A DNA stretch of 64,000 bases, taken from the NCBI GenBank assembly GCA_027487685.1, contig JAIYDC010000050.1, positions 1 through 64,000 of the forward strand, written 5' to 3'. The notes beneath the pieces are model-generated. The model did not search any database. It was not told the origin of the DNA and worked only from the letters and a program-made list of their open reading frames with translations. Source of the DNA: Pseudomonadota bacterium (lineage in GTDB: Bacteria > Bdellovibrionota > Bacteriovoracia > Bacteriovoracales > Bacteriovoracaceae). Shown piece by piece: positions 1-8,930 of this stretch. The position numbers were made by a program, and so were the translations under genes. Positions within the stretch are counted from its first letter, which is position 1, and each line of letters opens with the position of its first letter.

Positions 1-31
1 AAAATAAAAAGGGCCCGGTAAAACCGGGCCC
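1..31 (-). terminator. Rho-independent terminator of the 56-1183 gene
   Basis: On the minus strand a 9-bp GC-rich stem (positions 11-19 with 23-31, GGGCCCGGT and its complement, loop of 3) is followed by a U-rich run (positions 10 to 1). It lies just past the stop codon of the minus-strand beta-barrel gene. Confidence 0.9.
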
Positions 32-55
32 CCTAAAACTTATCTCGTTAAGAGA

Positions 56-1183
56 TTAGAAACGGTAAGTCATAGAAACGCGAGACATGAGGACGTCTGT
101 GCGGAGTGTGCCAGAATCAGTTCCGTTGGCAGCAGTTGCAGTACCAGTAGAGTTACCTACAACGCCATCAACAGAGAGTTCGCCGAACTTCAGAGTTGCG
201 CCAGCATTGATGATGGTTGCGTTCTGGATCGTGCGCTCGTTGTCTTTGTCTTCTTCAGAGCCCCAAACAACCGCGCCGACTGAGCCGCGGAGTGTGAGCC
301 AAGAAGTGGCTTCAGTTTCGAGACCGACAGTCACAGGAACCTGTGAAGTCTTGTACTCTTCGCAAAGAACTGCTGCGTTTCCAGTGCCGCAATTGCCTAC
401 ACCGAAGTTATTAGTCGAGGCGTCGTTTTCGACATCGGCCATAAGATAAGAAGCCTTGAGGAAGAGATTTGACTTGTCGTTCAGGCGCTCAACACGACCG
501 AAACCGACTTCGAGGCGCTTCAGACCGATGTCGTCTTTCTGAGTCTTGTTCTCAGCTTCAAATGAGCGGTAATCAGCAAAGATAGTGTTGCCTTCCCATG
601 CCTGAATAACACCGACCTGGTAGCCAAGCTTACCTTCGAACTTATCTCCGTCAGTGCCTTTAGCATTGTTGATCAGGTTCACGTTACCGTAAGCCTGGAA
701 GTCACCCATGATGACACCGAGGCGTGTTCTCATTGACTCTGCAGAGAGAGGGCCTGATTCGTCAGCAGTTTTTGCGTAACCGAGGTTCGCACCCCACTTA
801 AGTCCTGCATCGCCGCCAACGAAGACGTCGACGTTGTTCTGCTCAGCTGCGCCAGTAAGACCCGCGCCAGTGCGGAGAGCATTAGCTGTAGAGGAAGCGC
901 CACCGAAGTGAACACCGTAAACCATGTTACCCATAGACTTATAAACGCCACCTTCGCCGCGAGCAGTAGCTGCGTCGTCAGAAGAATTCTCAGTACCGAA
1001 CTCGTAAGTCACGAGGTCTTTGTGGTTGTTGATCTGAGCAGCGTTCAACCAGATGTTCCGGTTGTCGTTGATGAACTGAGAACCGTAGTTGTCTTCGCCG
1101 AGGGCCTGAAGACGGGCCTTTGAAGCGAAGGCTGATGGTGCGAGAACAGCGAGAACGAGAGCACCTGCTAGCTGTTTTTTCAT
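56..1183 (-). CDS. Outer-membrane beta-barrel protein (porin-like)
   Basis: This 375-residue protein starts with a typical signal peptide (MKKQ, hydrophobic core, cleavage after the AFA of PSAFA-SKA). The mature part alternates polar and aromatic residues in strand-like stretches and ends in a C-terminal Phe (TYRF), the usual signature recognised by the BAM machinery. I infer an integral outer-membrane barrel, perhaps a general porin, but I do not recognise the family. A good Shine-Dalgarno (AAGGAG) sits six bases before the ATG, the 5' leader is long, and the gene has its own strong terminator, which suggests a well-expressed monocistronic gene. Two Cys in a loop (VGNCGTG, LCEEY) may form a disulfide. 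Confidence 0.8.
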   Translation of the reverse strand: MKKQLAGALVLAVLAPSAFASKARLQALGEDNYGSQFINDNRNIWLNAAQINNHKDLVTYEFGTENSSDDAATARGEGGVYKSMGNMVYGVHFGGASSTANALRTGAGLTGAAEQNNVDVFVGGDAGLKWGANLGYAKTADESGPLSAESMRTRLGVIMGDFQAYGNVNLINNAKGTDGDKFEGKLGYQVGVIQAWEGNTIFADYRSFEAENKTQKDDIGLKRLEVGFGRVERLNDKSNLFLKASYLMADVENDASTNNFGVGNCGTGNAAVLCEEYKTSQVPVTVGLETEATSWLTLRGSVGAVVWGSEEDKDNERTIQNATIINAGATLKFGELSVDGVVGNSTGTATAANGTDSGTLRTDVLMSRVSMTYRF

Positions 1184-1376
1184 GTAATCTCCTTGTTTAG
1201 TAATGACTAAAAGTCATCGTCTTTCATGGTTAACTAGAACGTTCACTGAGTAATATCTATAAGTCTCAACAACCTACATTCCTTTGGCAATATTTTTTTA
1301 GCTCCTCGAAGCCTATATATTGACCCTTAGGTATCAAAATTTTGACATCAACTGCCCCTATCCCCTGTGAAAGAGC

Positions 1377-1411
1377 AAAAAAAAGCTGCTCATAAAGAGC
1401 AGCTTTTTTTA
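1377..1411. terminator. Bidirectional hairpin terminator
   Basis: A-tract, stem AGCTGCTC / GAGCAGCT (1384-1391 with 1397-1404) and T-tract form a symmetrical intrinsic terminator. It ends the minus-strand gene at 1432 and could also stop plus-strand transcription. The remaining bases between 1184 and 1431 hold the leader of the barrel gene; I see no other gene there. Confidence 0.85.
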
Positions 1412-1431
1412 GGTCTTCAAAATAAAAAATA

Positions 1432-2034
1432 TTAAAACAGGATATCGAACTTCAGGAAATTGAAACGGAGTTCCGTTGCAGACTTGTAATACTCGTCCCG
1501 CAGATCACCACCGAAGCGCTTCCACTGGAAAGCGATTGTTGGGGCGTAAGAGATGTTGATCTTGGCATACTCGCCCATGTCCCAACGCTTACCGCCCTCC
1601 AGGAGAAGGAACATGTTGAGACCTGATTCATCGTCCGCACCGGCCTCTTCAATGGTTTGCCGCTCAAGACCCATGAGTGCAGAAGCCAGGAATGAGTTTT
1701 TTATATCTGAGGGCTGGAAGTTATAAAGAAGTCCGCCGGCCAGACCGAAGCGAGAATCGAGGGTGTCGTTGCTCCCCTGGTCAATGTCTGTGCGATTGAA
1801 GAAGACTTGGGCCTTCCACATCAATCCTTCATACTGAGGGAGTGATTGTGCGTAATTGAGATTTAAGCGGAAAGTTGTTTCGTCTTCATCTTTGCGGTTA
1901 CCGGCCGCATTTCTGGAACCAACGAGTAGACCGCCAGTGTAGGACATATCGAAGGCGTCGATCGAGACGAGCCGTGATTGGGCCGTGGCCGCAAAAGACG
2001 CGATGAAGAAGGAGAGAGCGAGGATTATTTTCAT
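1432..2034 (-). CDS. Small outer-membrane beta-barrel protein, hypothetical
   Basis: This 200-residue protein has a signal peptide (MKIILALSFFIASFAATAQS, cleavage near ATA-QS) followed by regular amphipathic strands and a terminal FDILF. Length and pattern suggest an 8- to 10-stranded barrel in the outer membrane; no ligand or family is recognised. It starts 18 bases after the stop of the upstream minus-strand gene (2053-3165), so the two are probably cotranscribed and end at the hairpin near 1390. A member of a lipid A deacylase-like or OmpW-like small barrel family is possible, but no diagnostic residues are visible. Confidence 0.7.
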   Translation of the reverse strand: MKIILALSFFIASFAATAQSRLVSIDAFDMSYTGGLLVGSRNAAGNRKDEDETTFRLNLNYAQSLPQYEGLMWKAQVFFNRTDIDQGSNDTLDSRFGLAGGLLYNFQPSDIKNSFLASALMGLERQTIEEAGADDESGLNMFLLLEGGKRWDMGEYAKINISYAPTIAFQWKRFGGDLRDEYYKSATELRFNFLKFDILF

Positions 2035-2052
2035 AAGAACTCCTATTAAAAG

Positions 2053-3165
2053 CTAACTAAGTAGTACGCGGGAAAGGTATTTCTCCTGGGCCAATGAAGC
2101 AATCATCGGCGTTGCCTGCCCAAGGAACTTGAGGGTGGGGAAATCAAACGCAAGCTGTTCGGCAGCTGCGTCCTTGACTCCGGAGATAAACATCTCTTCA
2201 TCGAAACGGATGTACTCTTTCTTGATGGACTTCTCGAGATCTGGAAAAACCCGATCGAGCACACGTTTCAGGAGCTTAATCTTCCCTGCGAGGTCTTCTG
2301 ATTGCGGCTCTTCTTCCTGAATGAGAAAAAGAACGTGGCAGACCTGTTCCTGATTTTCAGGATTGTAGGGAGTGAATTCCACAAGGAAATGACCCCATTC
2401 ATGAGTCATTGACTGGGGAATAAAGAGTGTGCGGTCCTCAGGGAAAATCTCTCGATCGAGTTTCCAGCTAACGGATATGGCGGCTTGAACATGGACACCG
2501 CTACACAGGTCAATAAGCTCAGGTGTAAGAGCGTCTTTTTGGTGAACGAGTCCTAGGAATCTTTTAGGTGAAAATGCGACATAAAGGTTCTCACAGGTCG
2601 AGAGTCCAAAGTCCTTAAAGGCAAGTGCCCACTCCTTCTTTTCAACAAAATCCTGAGGAACGGTTTTCTCGATCCCTTCAAAAATTCGCATCTGCGTATG
2701 CGCCGTCAGGAGCGAATCCAGGTTATCCCAATCCTCGGGGTGAAACAGACTCGCAATGTCCACGCGGTAGCCTTTCGGGACAAAGAAATCTTCTCCGGAC
2801 CGAAGGTCCATAGATTTGGCACGGCCTCCGAAGTCGTGGAACTTCCCATCTTTATAGAAAGCCGCTTCCTTAGATTGCGGAAGGATACGAGCGTTGAAAT
2901 AGCGACGGTAAATCCCCTCAACGGCCAGAGGCGATCGAAGGTGCGACACGCCAAACTCGTAGTTTTCCAGAAGTCCTTGACGGGTGAGAGGCCTGGTTGT
3001 GATCAGCCGCACTGACTCTCCCGGATGAGTCCGCAGGAGTTCCGTGAGCTTTAGGATTGCACCTAAATCCTGACCCAAAATCAAATGCTGATAATAAGCA
3101 GAAGGCTTCCCTTGAAAGGCGCTGGTCTTTGTTTCTTTGAAGCGTTTTAACAATCCAAAACTCAT
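2053..3165 (-). CDS. Conserved-looking hypothetical protein, 370 residues
   Basis: I do not recognise this soluble protein. It has no signal peptide or membrane segment. It contains an early hydrophobic/Gly stretch (YYQHLILGQDLGAILKLTEL, residues about 25-45) that resembles the beta-alpha-beta start of a dinucleotide-binding fold, but without the GxGxxG pattern. The rest is a mix of alpha and beta with many charged residues and a late acidic/helical segment (about 285-330). It is followed by the small barrel gene 18 bases downstream. A cytoplasmic or oxidoreductase-like role would be a guess. Confidence 0.55.
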   Translation of the reverse strand: MSFGLLKRFKETKTSAFQGKPSAYYQHLILGQDLGAILKLTELLRTHPGESVRLITTRPLTRQGLLENYEFGVSHLRSPLAVEGIYRRYFNARILPQSKEAAFYKDGKFHDFGGRAKSMDLRSGEDFFVPKGYRVDIASLFHPEDWDNLDSLLTAHTQMRIFEGIEKTVPQDFVEKKEWALAFKDFGLSTCENLYVAFSPKRFLGLVHQKDALTPELIDLCSGVHVQAAISVSWKLDREIFPEDRTLFIPQSMTHEWGHFLVEFTPYNPENQEQVCHVLFLIQEEEPQSEDLAGKIKLLKRVLDRVFPDLEKSIKKEYIRFDEEMFISGVKDAAAEQLAFDFPTLKFLGQATPMIASLAQEKYLSRVLLS

Positions 3166-3232
3166 GCAGTGATTCTAGCTTCTCTGTGAGAGGAATTACA
3201 AGTGTATTGGTCGGCTTCTACGACTTAAAACG

Positions 3233-3260
3233 TTGACTAAACTTGTTTTGGAACTAAGAC
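3233..3260 (+). promoter_or_regulatory. Sigma70-type promoter for the gene at 3292
   Basis: TTGACT (3233-3238) and TAAGAC (3255-3260) are separated by 16 bases and lie about 30 bases before the ATG at 3292, which is preceded by a GGAG Shine-Dalgarno. Recognised by consensus only. Confidence 0.5.
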
Positions 3261-3291
3261 TTCTAAAGGGTTAGAAAAAAATCGGAGTCTT

Positions 3292-3684
3292 ATGAACTTT
3301 GTAGCATTAGCTTTTACACTTATTGCAGGAACTGTATCGGCGGGGACAGACGGCTACGCCTTAAAGATTAATCTCTCTTTGAATGGTCAGCACATCGCCT
3401 CACCTCGGCTCTTAGTTAAGGCAGGCGAAAAGGCTACCATCTCCCAAAAAGTCGGTTCTCAAGAGAGCTTCATAGAAGTCATTGCTACAGAAAATGAATC
3501 CCGGAATAACCCGGGCATTAGGATGAAATTCATCATCGGATACATTCAAAAAAACGGCGAGCGCACCGTCATTGCACAACCACAGATCATTGCTCATGAA
3601 AACTCCCCAGCTGGTCTGACGCAGGGAAAGGCGGGGCAAGAGCAACTCTCATTAACCGTAGAAGCCGAAAGAAAATCTCTCTAA
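3292..3684 (+). CDS. Small secreted hypothetical protein
   Basis: A 130-residue protein with a short signal peptide (MNFVALAFTLIAGTVSAG) and an all-beta-looking mature domain. Its phrase 'LNGQHIASPRLLVKAGEKATI' type pattern (target of residues about 30-50) resembles small periplasmic proteins that carry a 'V.AGe.a.i' strand pair, but I cannot name a family. It has its own promoter, is monocistronic, and converges with the transglycosylase gene, whose stop lies 7 bases away. No cysteines are present. Confidence 0.6.
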   Translation: MNFVALAFTLIAGTVSAGTDGYALKINLSLNGQHIASPRLLVKAGEKATISQKVGSQESFIEVIATENESRNNPGIRMKFIIGYIQKNGERTVIAQPQIIAHENSPAGLTQGKAGQEQLSLTVEAERKSL

Positions 3685-3691
3685 CCGTAAG

Positions 3692-5191
3692 CTAGCGGAT
3701 CGCCAGTTTATCCCCAGGAAGCAGCTGGCGCCGCTTGATGAGGTGCCGGTTTGTTCGGATAATCGTGCTCATCGGAACACCTGTCCTCTGGGCCACGCGC
3801 CAAAGGGTGTCACCTTTTTTAACCGTGTAGAAAACTGAAGGGTGCTTGATCAAACGACCTTTCTTGAGATACGCCGCGATCCTTCGGTCATTGCTGGCGG
3901 CCCGAGATTTATTTTTCTTGGTAGGACTCTCGTAGATGTCAGCATAAAGACCATCCCGAAGCGAATGATCCTCGCGAAACGGGAGATTAACAACAGTTTG
4001 TGGGGTAATCCGAGAGGCATTGGCAAGGTCAGGATTCAGCTCTTCGAGGACATCCAGAGGAACCTTGAACTTTCTCGATATGTGCGTGAGCGAGGAGATC
4101 TCCGTAGCAACGTAGGTCTTGAAGCTATTGGCTACAACAGAGTCCTTTTCTTTGTACTCATCCCAAGAGTCCTTCGCTCCCACCGGCACTCGAAGCGGAT
4201 AGTTTTCAAGGTAAGGTGGGATCTGCCACCGAACGATCTCAGGGTTGTAGCGCTTGACCTCTTCAAAATCGAGCTGTAGCACCTCTGAAACTTCATACAG
4301 GTCAGCATTACCTTTAACCATGATCTCTTCATAATCAAGGGCCTGTTCGAACTTAACCTGATCCTTGAAGCCAAAGGCATCAAGGTTCTTACCGATGATG
4401 GCCAGGGCCATGATCTTAGGAACATAGTTCTTTGTCTCTGGCCGAAGGTAGCGTCCATTCGTGAGTTTCCAGAAGTCATGGGTTCGGTACATTCGAATGG
4501 CGCGACCGATCTTCCCTTCTCCGGCGTTGTAGCCGGCGGCGGCAAGCTCCCACGAACCAAAGAGGCCATGGAGGGTCTTTAGGTAATTTGCAGCTGCGAT
4601 TGTTGCCTTTAACGGGTCACGGCGCTCGTCAACGTACCAGTCGATGTTTAAGCCGAATTTACGGCCAGTAGCAGGCATGAACTGCCACGGCCCAACTGCT
4701 TTGGCCCAGGAGCGAGCGTGGTTCTGGAAACCAGATTCTGCCATGGCAAGGTAGATGAGGTCACGCGGAAGTCCATTATCCGCCATGATCTTCGAGAGCA
4801 CTGGCGCATAACGACCCGCACGCTGAGTATAGTTGATGAAGTGGCGACGGCCCTTGCCGGTGAAGAACTTAACCCACATGGCAGTCTGTTTGTTCCAAGT
4901 GATGGGGATGTCAAACTTTGTATTCTTAAGTCCCAGCTCTTGAGCAGCTTCTGGAGAAATATCATACGTTCGGAGGGGAGATGAGAAGGTCAGCTCATGA
5001 GCGCTGCCGTGAATACATCCAGAACAATTAGGAAGATCTTTCTCGATCAACTGCTCCTGTACTCGATAGTACTCGGCTTGCTCAGCGACTGAGGGATTGT
5101 ACTTATTTTTGTACCGATTGTTCGTCTTCGTCGTCGAACACGCCGTAGCAAACAACAAAACCGATAACGGCAACAGGGCCAGCTTAATCAT
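3692..5191 (-). CDS. mltD: Membrane-bound lytic murein transglycosylase D-like lipoprotein
   Basis: This 499-residue protein cleaves the glycan strand of peptidoglycan, forming 1,6-anhydromuramic ends. A lipobox (LLFATAC, Cys near residue 18) predicts an outer-membrane-anchored lipoprotein. The central SLT domain (about 120-280) shows the catalytic Glu in the MAESGF motif, followed by GPWQFMPATG and the AAGYNAGEG block typical of family 1D. Two LysM repeats follow: a weaker one at about 360-405 and a clear C-terminal one (TVKKGDTLWRVA, about 452-499) that bind glycan. Domain order and length fit MltD. It is transcribed alone. The symbol rests on domain architecture; organisms of this kind often have several such paralogs. 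Confidence 0.9.
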   Translation of the reverse strand: MIKLALLPLSVLLFATACSTTKTNNRYKNKYNPSVAEQAEYYRVQEQLIEKDLPNCSGCIHGSAHELTFSSPLRTYDISPEAAQELGLKNTKFDIPITWNKQTAMWVKFFTGKGRRHFINYTQRAGRYAPVLSKIMADNGLPRDLIYLAMAESGFQNHARSWAKAVGPWQFMPATGRKFGLNIDWYVDERRDPLKATIAAANYLKTLHGLFGSWELAAAGYNAGEGKIGRAIRMYRTHDFWKLTNGRYLRPETKNYVPKIMALAIIGKNLDAFGFKDQVKFEQALDYEEIMVKGNADLYEVSEVLQLDFEEVKRYNPEIVRWQIPPYLENYPLRVPVGAKDSWDEYKEKDSVVANSFKTYVATEISSLTHISRKFKVPLDVLEELNPDLANASRITPQTVVNLPFREDHSLRDGLYADIYESPTKKNKSRAASNDRRIAAYLKKGRLIKHPSVFYTVKKGDTLWRVAQRTGVPMSTIIRTNRHLIKRRQLLPGDKLAIR

Positions 5192-5443
5192 TTAATCCCT
5201 CAATCTTCCTGAAGTAAGTAGGATACTCCATCATAAATAGGATAATCCAAAGCTACTTATCGACATAGAAGGCAAAAACTAATGTGCCTATGGCCCAGAA
5301 ATGAAGCTAAATCAGTAATTTACCAAAATATTTTCCATGACCAAAAACACTCTTTACTTAAAATAAAAATCCGCATCCATGAAAAACCAAATCACTCAAC
5401 TACCGAAATCAGAGTCATCTAGCTCCAATTCAATGCTAAGATT

Positions 5444-5965
5444 ATGCTTATGCGAAAACTTGTCATCATTTTGCCATGTTTCTTATTCATGTTTCAACAT
5501 CTAATGGCGAAAGTTGAAGCACCAAACTATGATTTCAGCCTGGATGCGTTCGGAGATTTTTTTCCAGGCAAGCCAGTAACCGCCCTTGATGCTAAACATG
5601 GTAAGGGTGAAGTTGTGAGTACCGTGGACGGTATTCAGACGCTAAAATTCAAGGTCGCGCAGTTACGGTATAAATTTCCAGTGATCGTCCAGGCACGGGA
5701 GGGCTCCATCGAAGATTTTTTCGCCCGGCTGCCGAGCTACTTCCTCCACGACGTGTTTTTTGGCTCTCTGGTTAAACGATTGGGTAAACAGACAAACTAC
5801 AAAAAAACTGGTGAAGAGGCCTTCTACACCTGGGACGCTCCTCCCCTCAAGCACATTTACAGCGCTGCCTGCACCATCACTTGTTTTCCTATATTCTATG
5901 CAGTTCAAAGGATAGAGCCTTCGACGCTACCAGTTTTGGAAAAAATGAAGAGGGCAAATCGCTAG
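5444..5965 (+). CDS. Secreted hypothetical protein, 173 residues
   Basis: The protein has a hydrophobic signal sequence (residues about 4-22, ending HLMA-KVE). The start may equally be the second Met (5450). The mature region is rich in aromatic residues and ends with a Cys-containing stretch (SAACTITC) and a basic tail. No family is recognised. The 3' end overlaps the convergent lgt gene by the shared palindrome CTAG, so both stop codons use the same four bases. The 5192-5443 upstream region is AT-rich and holds no gene. Confidence 0.55.
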   Translation: MLMRKLVIILPCFLFMFQHLMAKVEAPNYDFSLDAFGDFFPGKPVTALDAKHGKGEVVSTVDGIQTLKFKVAQLRYKFPVIVQAREGSIEDFFARLPSYFLHDVFFGSLVKRLGKQTNYKKTGEEAFYTWDAPPLKHIYSAACTITCFPIFYAVQRIEPSTLPVLEKMKRANR

Positions 5966-6768
5966 GCGCGTGCCCGCTGAGGTTGATACGGGTTTGGAAC
6001 GTTGGCACGCCTTGCCCATTGGAGGATAAAAAAAGATAAGACAATCATCGCGAGACAGAGGAACTGCCCCATCGTGAAGTAGTTAAAGTAGTAACCTAGC
6101 TGTGCGTCGGGCTCGCGGTAAAACTCCACGATAAAACGGAAGGCCCCATAGCCCAGGAGAAATACGGCGCTGACGACACCATAGATCTTTTGCCGACGGT
6201 GGAGATAGAAAAGAATAATAAACAGCAGAATGCCCTCAAGAAACCCTTCATAAAGCTGGGACGGATGGCGAGGAAACGGCCCTCCGCCCGGAAAAACTAC
6301 GCCGACCCAAGAGTCAGTGACCCGGCCGTAGAGCTCACCGTTGATGTAGTTTCCGAGCCGGCCAAAAAGAAGACCAGGAGACCCGGCCACGGCCATGCAA
6401 TCGGCAATCTGAAAAAAGTGAAGCTTGTTTTTTCGCGCGAAGAGGTACGTAGCGATACACATACCAAAGACCGCTCCGTGGAATGAGAGGCCCCCCTTCC
6501 AGACTGCAAATGCATCTGCAAGGTTCACAGAGTAATATTCCCAGTTATAGACGACTACGTAGAAAAATCGCGCACCAAGAAACATTCCGATGATAAGGGA
6601 CGTGACATACTTATCAATCGCCTCTTTCGGTAGAGGCCAGAACTTCTTATCTGCGAGGTACTTGAGGATGGCCCCGCCAACGACGAATCCGAGGACGTAC
6701 ATGGCGCCGTACCAGCGAACCTGAAGAGGGCCGAGGGAAAAAATAACAGGATCAATCCAATCGTTCAT
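5962..6768 (-). CDS. lgt: Prolipoprotein diacylglyceryl transferase
   Basis: Lgt transfers diacylglycerol from phosphatidylglycerol to the lipobox cysteine of prolipoproteins in the inner membrane, the first step of lipoprotein maturation. The 268 residues contain about seven membrane segments. The Lgt signature is clear: GRLGNYINGELYGR (about residues 136-149), the HPSQLYEG motif, and FRFIVEFYREPD near the C-terminus. Length is normal. Several lipoproteins in this window are its likely substrates. It appears monocistronic with the 6804-7586 gene upstream on the same strand. Confidence 0.96.
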   Translation of the reverse strand: MNDWIDPVIFSLGPLQVRWYGAMYVLGFVVGGAILKYLADKKFWPLPKEAIDKYVTSLIIGMFLGARFFYVVVYNWEYYSVNLADAFAVWKGGLSFHGAVFGMCIATYLFARKNKLHFFQIADCMAVAGSPGLLFGRLGNYINGELYGRVTDSWVGVVFPGGGPFPRHPSQLYEGFLEGILLFIILFYLHRRQKIYGVVSAVFLLGYGAFRFIVEFYREPDAQLGYYFNYFTMGQFLCLAMIVLSFFILQWARRANVPNPYQPQRARA

Positions 6769-6803
6769 GAGGGTAGCTTAGCGAAGTCGACGACCGAAGA
6801 CAA

Positions 6804-7586
6804 CTACAGATTGACTGTGGCCTCGGTGACGGCATAGGAACCACTGGCGTTTGAGCTGAGGTCATAGATCGACTTTTTCATCATTGGGGTGATGCCCGTA
6901 AAACTCAAGAGACAAGTACTCACGCTGAGAAAACCAATGAGGTCTTCCCGGGACATCTGGGTCACTGTCCGTGACTCTTTATCTTTGCGGATAATCTTAA
7001 GACCAGCTCCGATCCTGAGCTCGCCGCCATTGGAAAAGACAACCCGTCGGCCAAAGTCGATAAGAACGGCCTCACCGAAGGAATGAGTCTGCTTCATAAT
7101 TATCACTGCGTCGTCTTTGACTGTACCCCAGTAGCAAAGAACGCCAGAGTAAGAGAGGGCCTGGGCGAGAAAGCGCACGAGAACAATCCGCAGACCGACT
7201 AGCTGGTCGGTCTGCGCGAGTTCTGGATGAACCGCGAGTTCCCAAAAGGTCTTTCCAAAAGGCATACCCATAAGACCCACCTTCCGGAAGGTATAAACTG
7301 GCATTCCCATCTGGAGTGACAATGATTCTGGGCCGTACTTATCTAAGATTTCTGATCCACCGATCTCTCTTTGGATCCGAGCGCTAGCTTCTTGTACGGA
7401 TAGAATTCGTAGGTGCATTCGGTTGAGGGGAATTTTCTTACCCTCAGCGTCTGTGAGCGCTGTAAAACCTAGTTCACTTAAAAGATGGATGAGCTTAGTT
7501 GTCGGTGCTTCCGCCGCTAGCCTGACATAGATGGGATAATCGTGAGGCTTCCGGTACTGATAGTAAGTCCACTTCGCCGATTCCAT
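6804..7586 (-). CDS. Hypothetical protein, 260 residues
   Basis: Not recognised. The protein is soluble, without signal peptide. Features seen are an N-terminal aromatic stretch (KWTYYQYRKPHDYPIY), an alpha/beta middle with short hydrophobic strands, and a Gly/Ser-rich C-terminal third with FTGITPMMKK. It lies 35 bases upstream of lgt on the same strand, so it may share its transcript. PilZ-like or chaperone-like folds are conceivable but no motif supports either. Confidence 0.55.
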   Translation of the reverse strand: MESAKWTYYQYRKPHDYPIYVRLAAEAPTTKLIHLLSELGFTALTDAEGKKIPLNRMHLRILSVQEASARIQREIGGSEILDKYGPESLSLQMGMPVYTFRKVGLMGMPFGKTFWELAVHPELAQTDQLVGLRIVLVRFLAQALSYSGVLCYWGTVKDDAVIIMKQTHSFGEAVLIDFGRRVVFSNGGELRIGAGLKIIRKDKESRTVTQMSREDLIGFLSVSTCLLSFTGITPMMKKSIYDLSSNASGSYAVTEATVNL

Positions 7587-7665
7587 GGTGACTCCTTAGT
7601 CATTCCACCTATCGGTTACTAGCAAAGGAAGTTAAATCTCGTCTTCGGCAGACTGTCGTGGTCAG

Positions 7666-8712
7666 TTAACGCTCGCGAGCGCGCAGAAACTCAATAAGCC
7701 GCTCTGCTCTAACCTGCTGAGTAGGCATGAAGCCAGTGGAGGTGTAGTGGGTACCTGGAACCGCCAGGAAGAGTTCACGGCGACTTTTAGAGTAAAAGTA
7801 GGTCCCGTTCATGAAGTGAGTGAAAAGCCAAATATCGTCCGTGACCTCCTGAACGTTCGAGGAGACAGAGGAATAGAATATATGACGGGGCGTAGCTTCA
7901 AATAGATGAATCAGCTTGCCAGTCCGAGGGTCGAGTTCGTTGACCGAAGACCAGAGGTCTGGAAGGCTCGGCCCAGAGACTTGAAAGAAATGCAGCTGAC
8001 CCGAATCCACCATGTTATTGAAGTAAAGAAAGTTTCCCCGTCGGGTAACCTGAACGTCGTGAACGTTGTGCAGACGAGAGTTCTTAAAGGTCATATGGTG
8101 GAGAACCTTCTGAAGGTCCGGGGACAGGATGAAAACGCCGAGAAAAGTTGAGTTGACGATAATGTTCCCTTCTCGGAGGTACGCAGGAAGATTCGAACCG
8201 ACGAGTTTGGGAATTTCGTAGATACTGTTAAAGTGCGTCGCCTCAACCTTCAACCCGGCCACCGGTTTTGATATCAAGAAGTTAAGTCGAGAACTATTTG
8301 TCGCCTTCAAAAGCGGAAGCGCTGTCTGAGAATGGAGGACGGTCCCTTTCAGATTAAGGACGAGAAAGCGATCTATACGCTCGCTACCAGAGACATCTGA
8401 GCTTAGGGCAAGGATTTTTTTTCCATCCGGGCTCAGATTAAGCTGATGATGAAAATGTCCTGGAATCTCCCAAAGTATCTCATCGTTCTTTGAGAAAAAG
8501 CGAAGATGCGTATCAGATCCCGAAATGAAGGAGCCATCGGGTAAGAAGATGCACATTGTCCCTGGAAAGCTTCCAACAGCCTCTCCGGTTAAAGCAAAGA
8601 GCCGGCAGCCATTGACAAGAGTAAACCCCTGAAGCCGAAGAATCTCTTGGGCAGAAGATGAGTGTGCGGCTAGAGGGAGTACGTACATAAGTACGGCGAA
8701 AATTAGTTGCAT
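7666..8712 (-). CDS. Arylsulfotransferase-like beta-propeller, paralog 1
   Basis: This 348-residue protein has a signal peptide (cleavage near LAAHS-S) and repeated strand motifs of the type 'DGSFISGSDTHLRFF' and 'SPDGKKILALSS' that mark a WD/NHL-like propeller. The HNVHDVQVTRRGNFLYFNN segment (about residues 205-223) followed by NELDPRTGKL resembles the HD...GN.L..N core of the arylsulfotransferase (ASST) superfamily. It probably acts in the periplasm or outside the cell. Whether it is a sulfotransferase is unknown: the family is named by fold. Paralog 2 (10080-11126) is very similar, including more than 50 consecutive identical residues. Its start codon overlaps the stop of a decayed lipoprotein gene (8703-8924). 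Confidence 0.75.
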   Translation of the reverse strand: MQLIFAVLMYVLPLAAHSSSAQEILRLQGFTLVNGCRLFALTGEAVGSFPGTMCIFLPDGSFISGSDTHLRFFSKNDEILWEIPGHFHHQLNLSPDGKKILALSSDVSGSERIDRFLVLNLKGTVLHSQTALPLLKATNSSRLNFLISKPVAGLKVEATHFNSIYEIPKLVGSNLPAYLREGNIIVNSTFLGVFILSPDLQKVLHHMTFKNSRLHNVHDVQVTRRGNFLYFNNMVDSGQLHFFQVSGPSLPDLWSSVNELDPRTGKLIHLFEATPRHIFYSSVSSNVQEVTDDIWLFTHFMNGTYFYSKSRRELFLAVPGTHYTSTGFMPTQQVRAERLIEFLRARER

Positions 8713-8924
8713 CGGTCAAACCTCTGAAAAATAGTCTCAGCGCTGGCCCTGAGTGGACTTGGACAACAGCGCCGAATAGAGGTCCAATCTGTGCTGCAGA
8801 ACGCACAAAGTCGCTGGTTCAAAGGCTAGACCAGTACATGGGGATGAAGCGACAATGATGACCGGTGCGCAGCACATCCGCTGAGACCCTCGGCGAGGAA
8901 GAAATAAAAGAGAATTGATATCAT
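8703..8924 (-). pseudogene. Collapsed small-lipoprotein gene (chimeric deletion remnant)
   Basis: Reading the minus strand from ATG at 8924 gives a lipoprotein signal sequence with lipobox (LAEGLSGC, then AAHRSS) and then a stop after about 32 codons. Further down, another frame reads RSAAQIG directly joined to FGAVVQV; these match RSAPQIG and LGAVVEV, which are far apart in intact lipoprotein B (9643-10089). The last codons, in the frame of the overlap, give IFQRFDRCN-stop against NYQRLDLCN-stop of B. The remnant is about half the length of an intact gene, with at least one internal deletion and frame changes. It keeps its promoter and its overlap with the propeller gene. Confidence 0.8.
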
Positions 8925-8930
8925 GTGATA

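Noticed and set aside
4132-4569. Open frames inside the MltD gene in other frames
   Set aside because: They lie fully within a gene with clear domains and have no homology-like motifs of their own.
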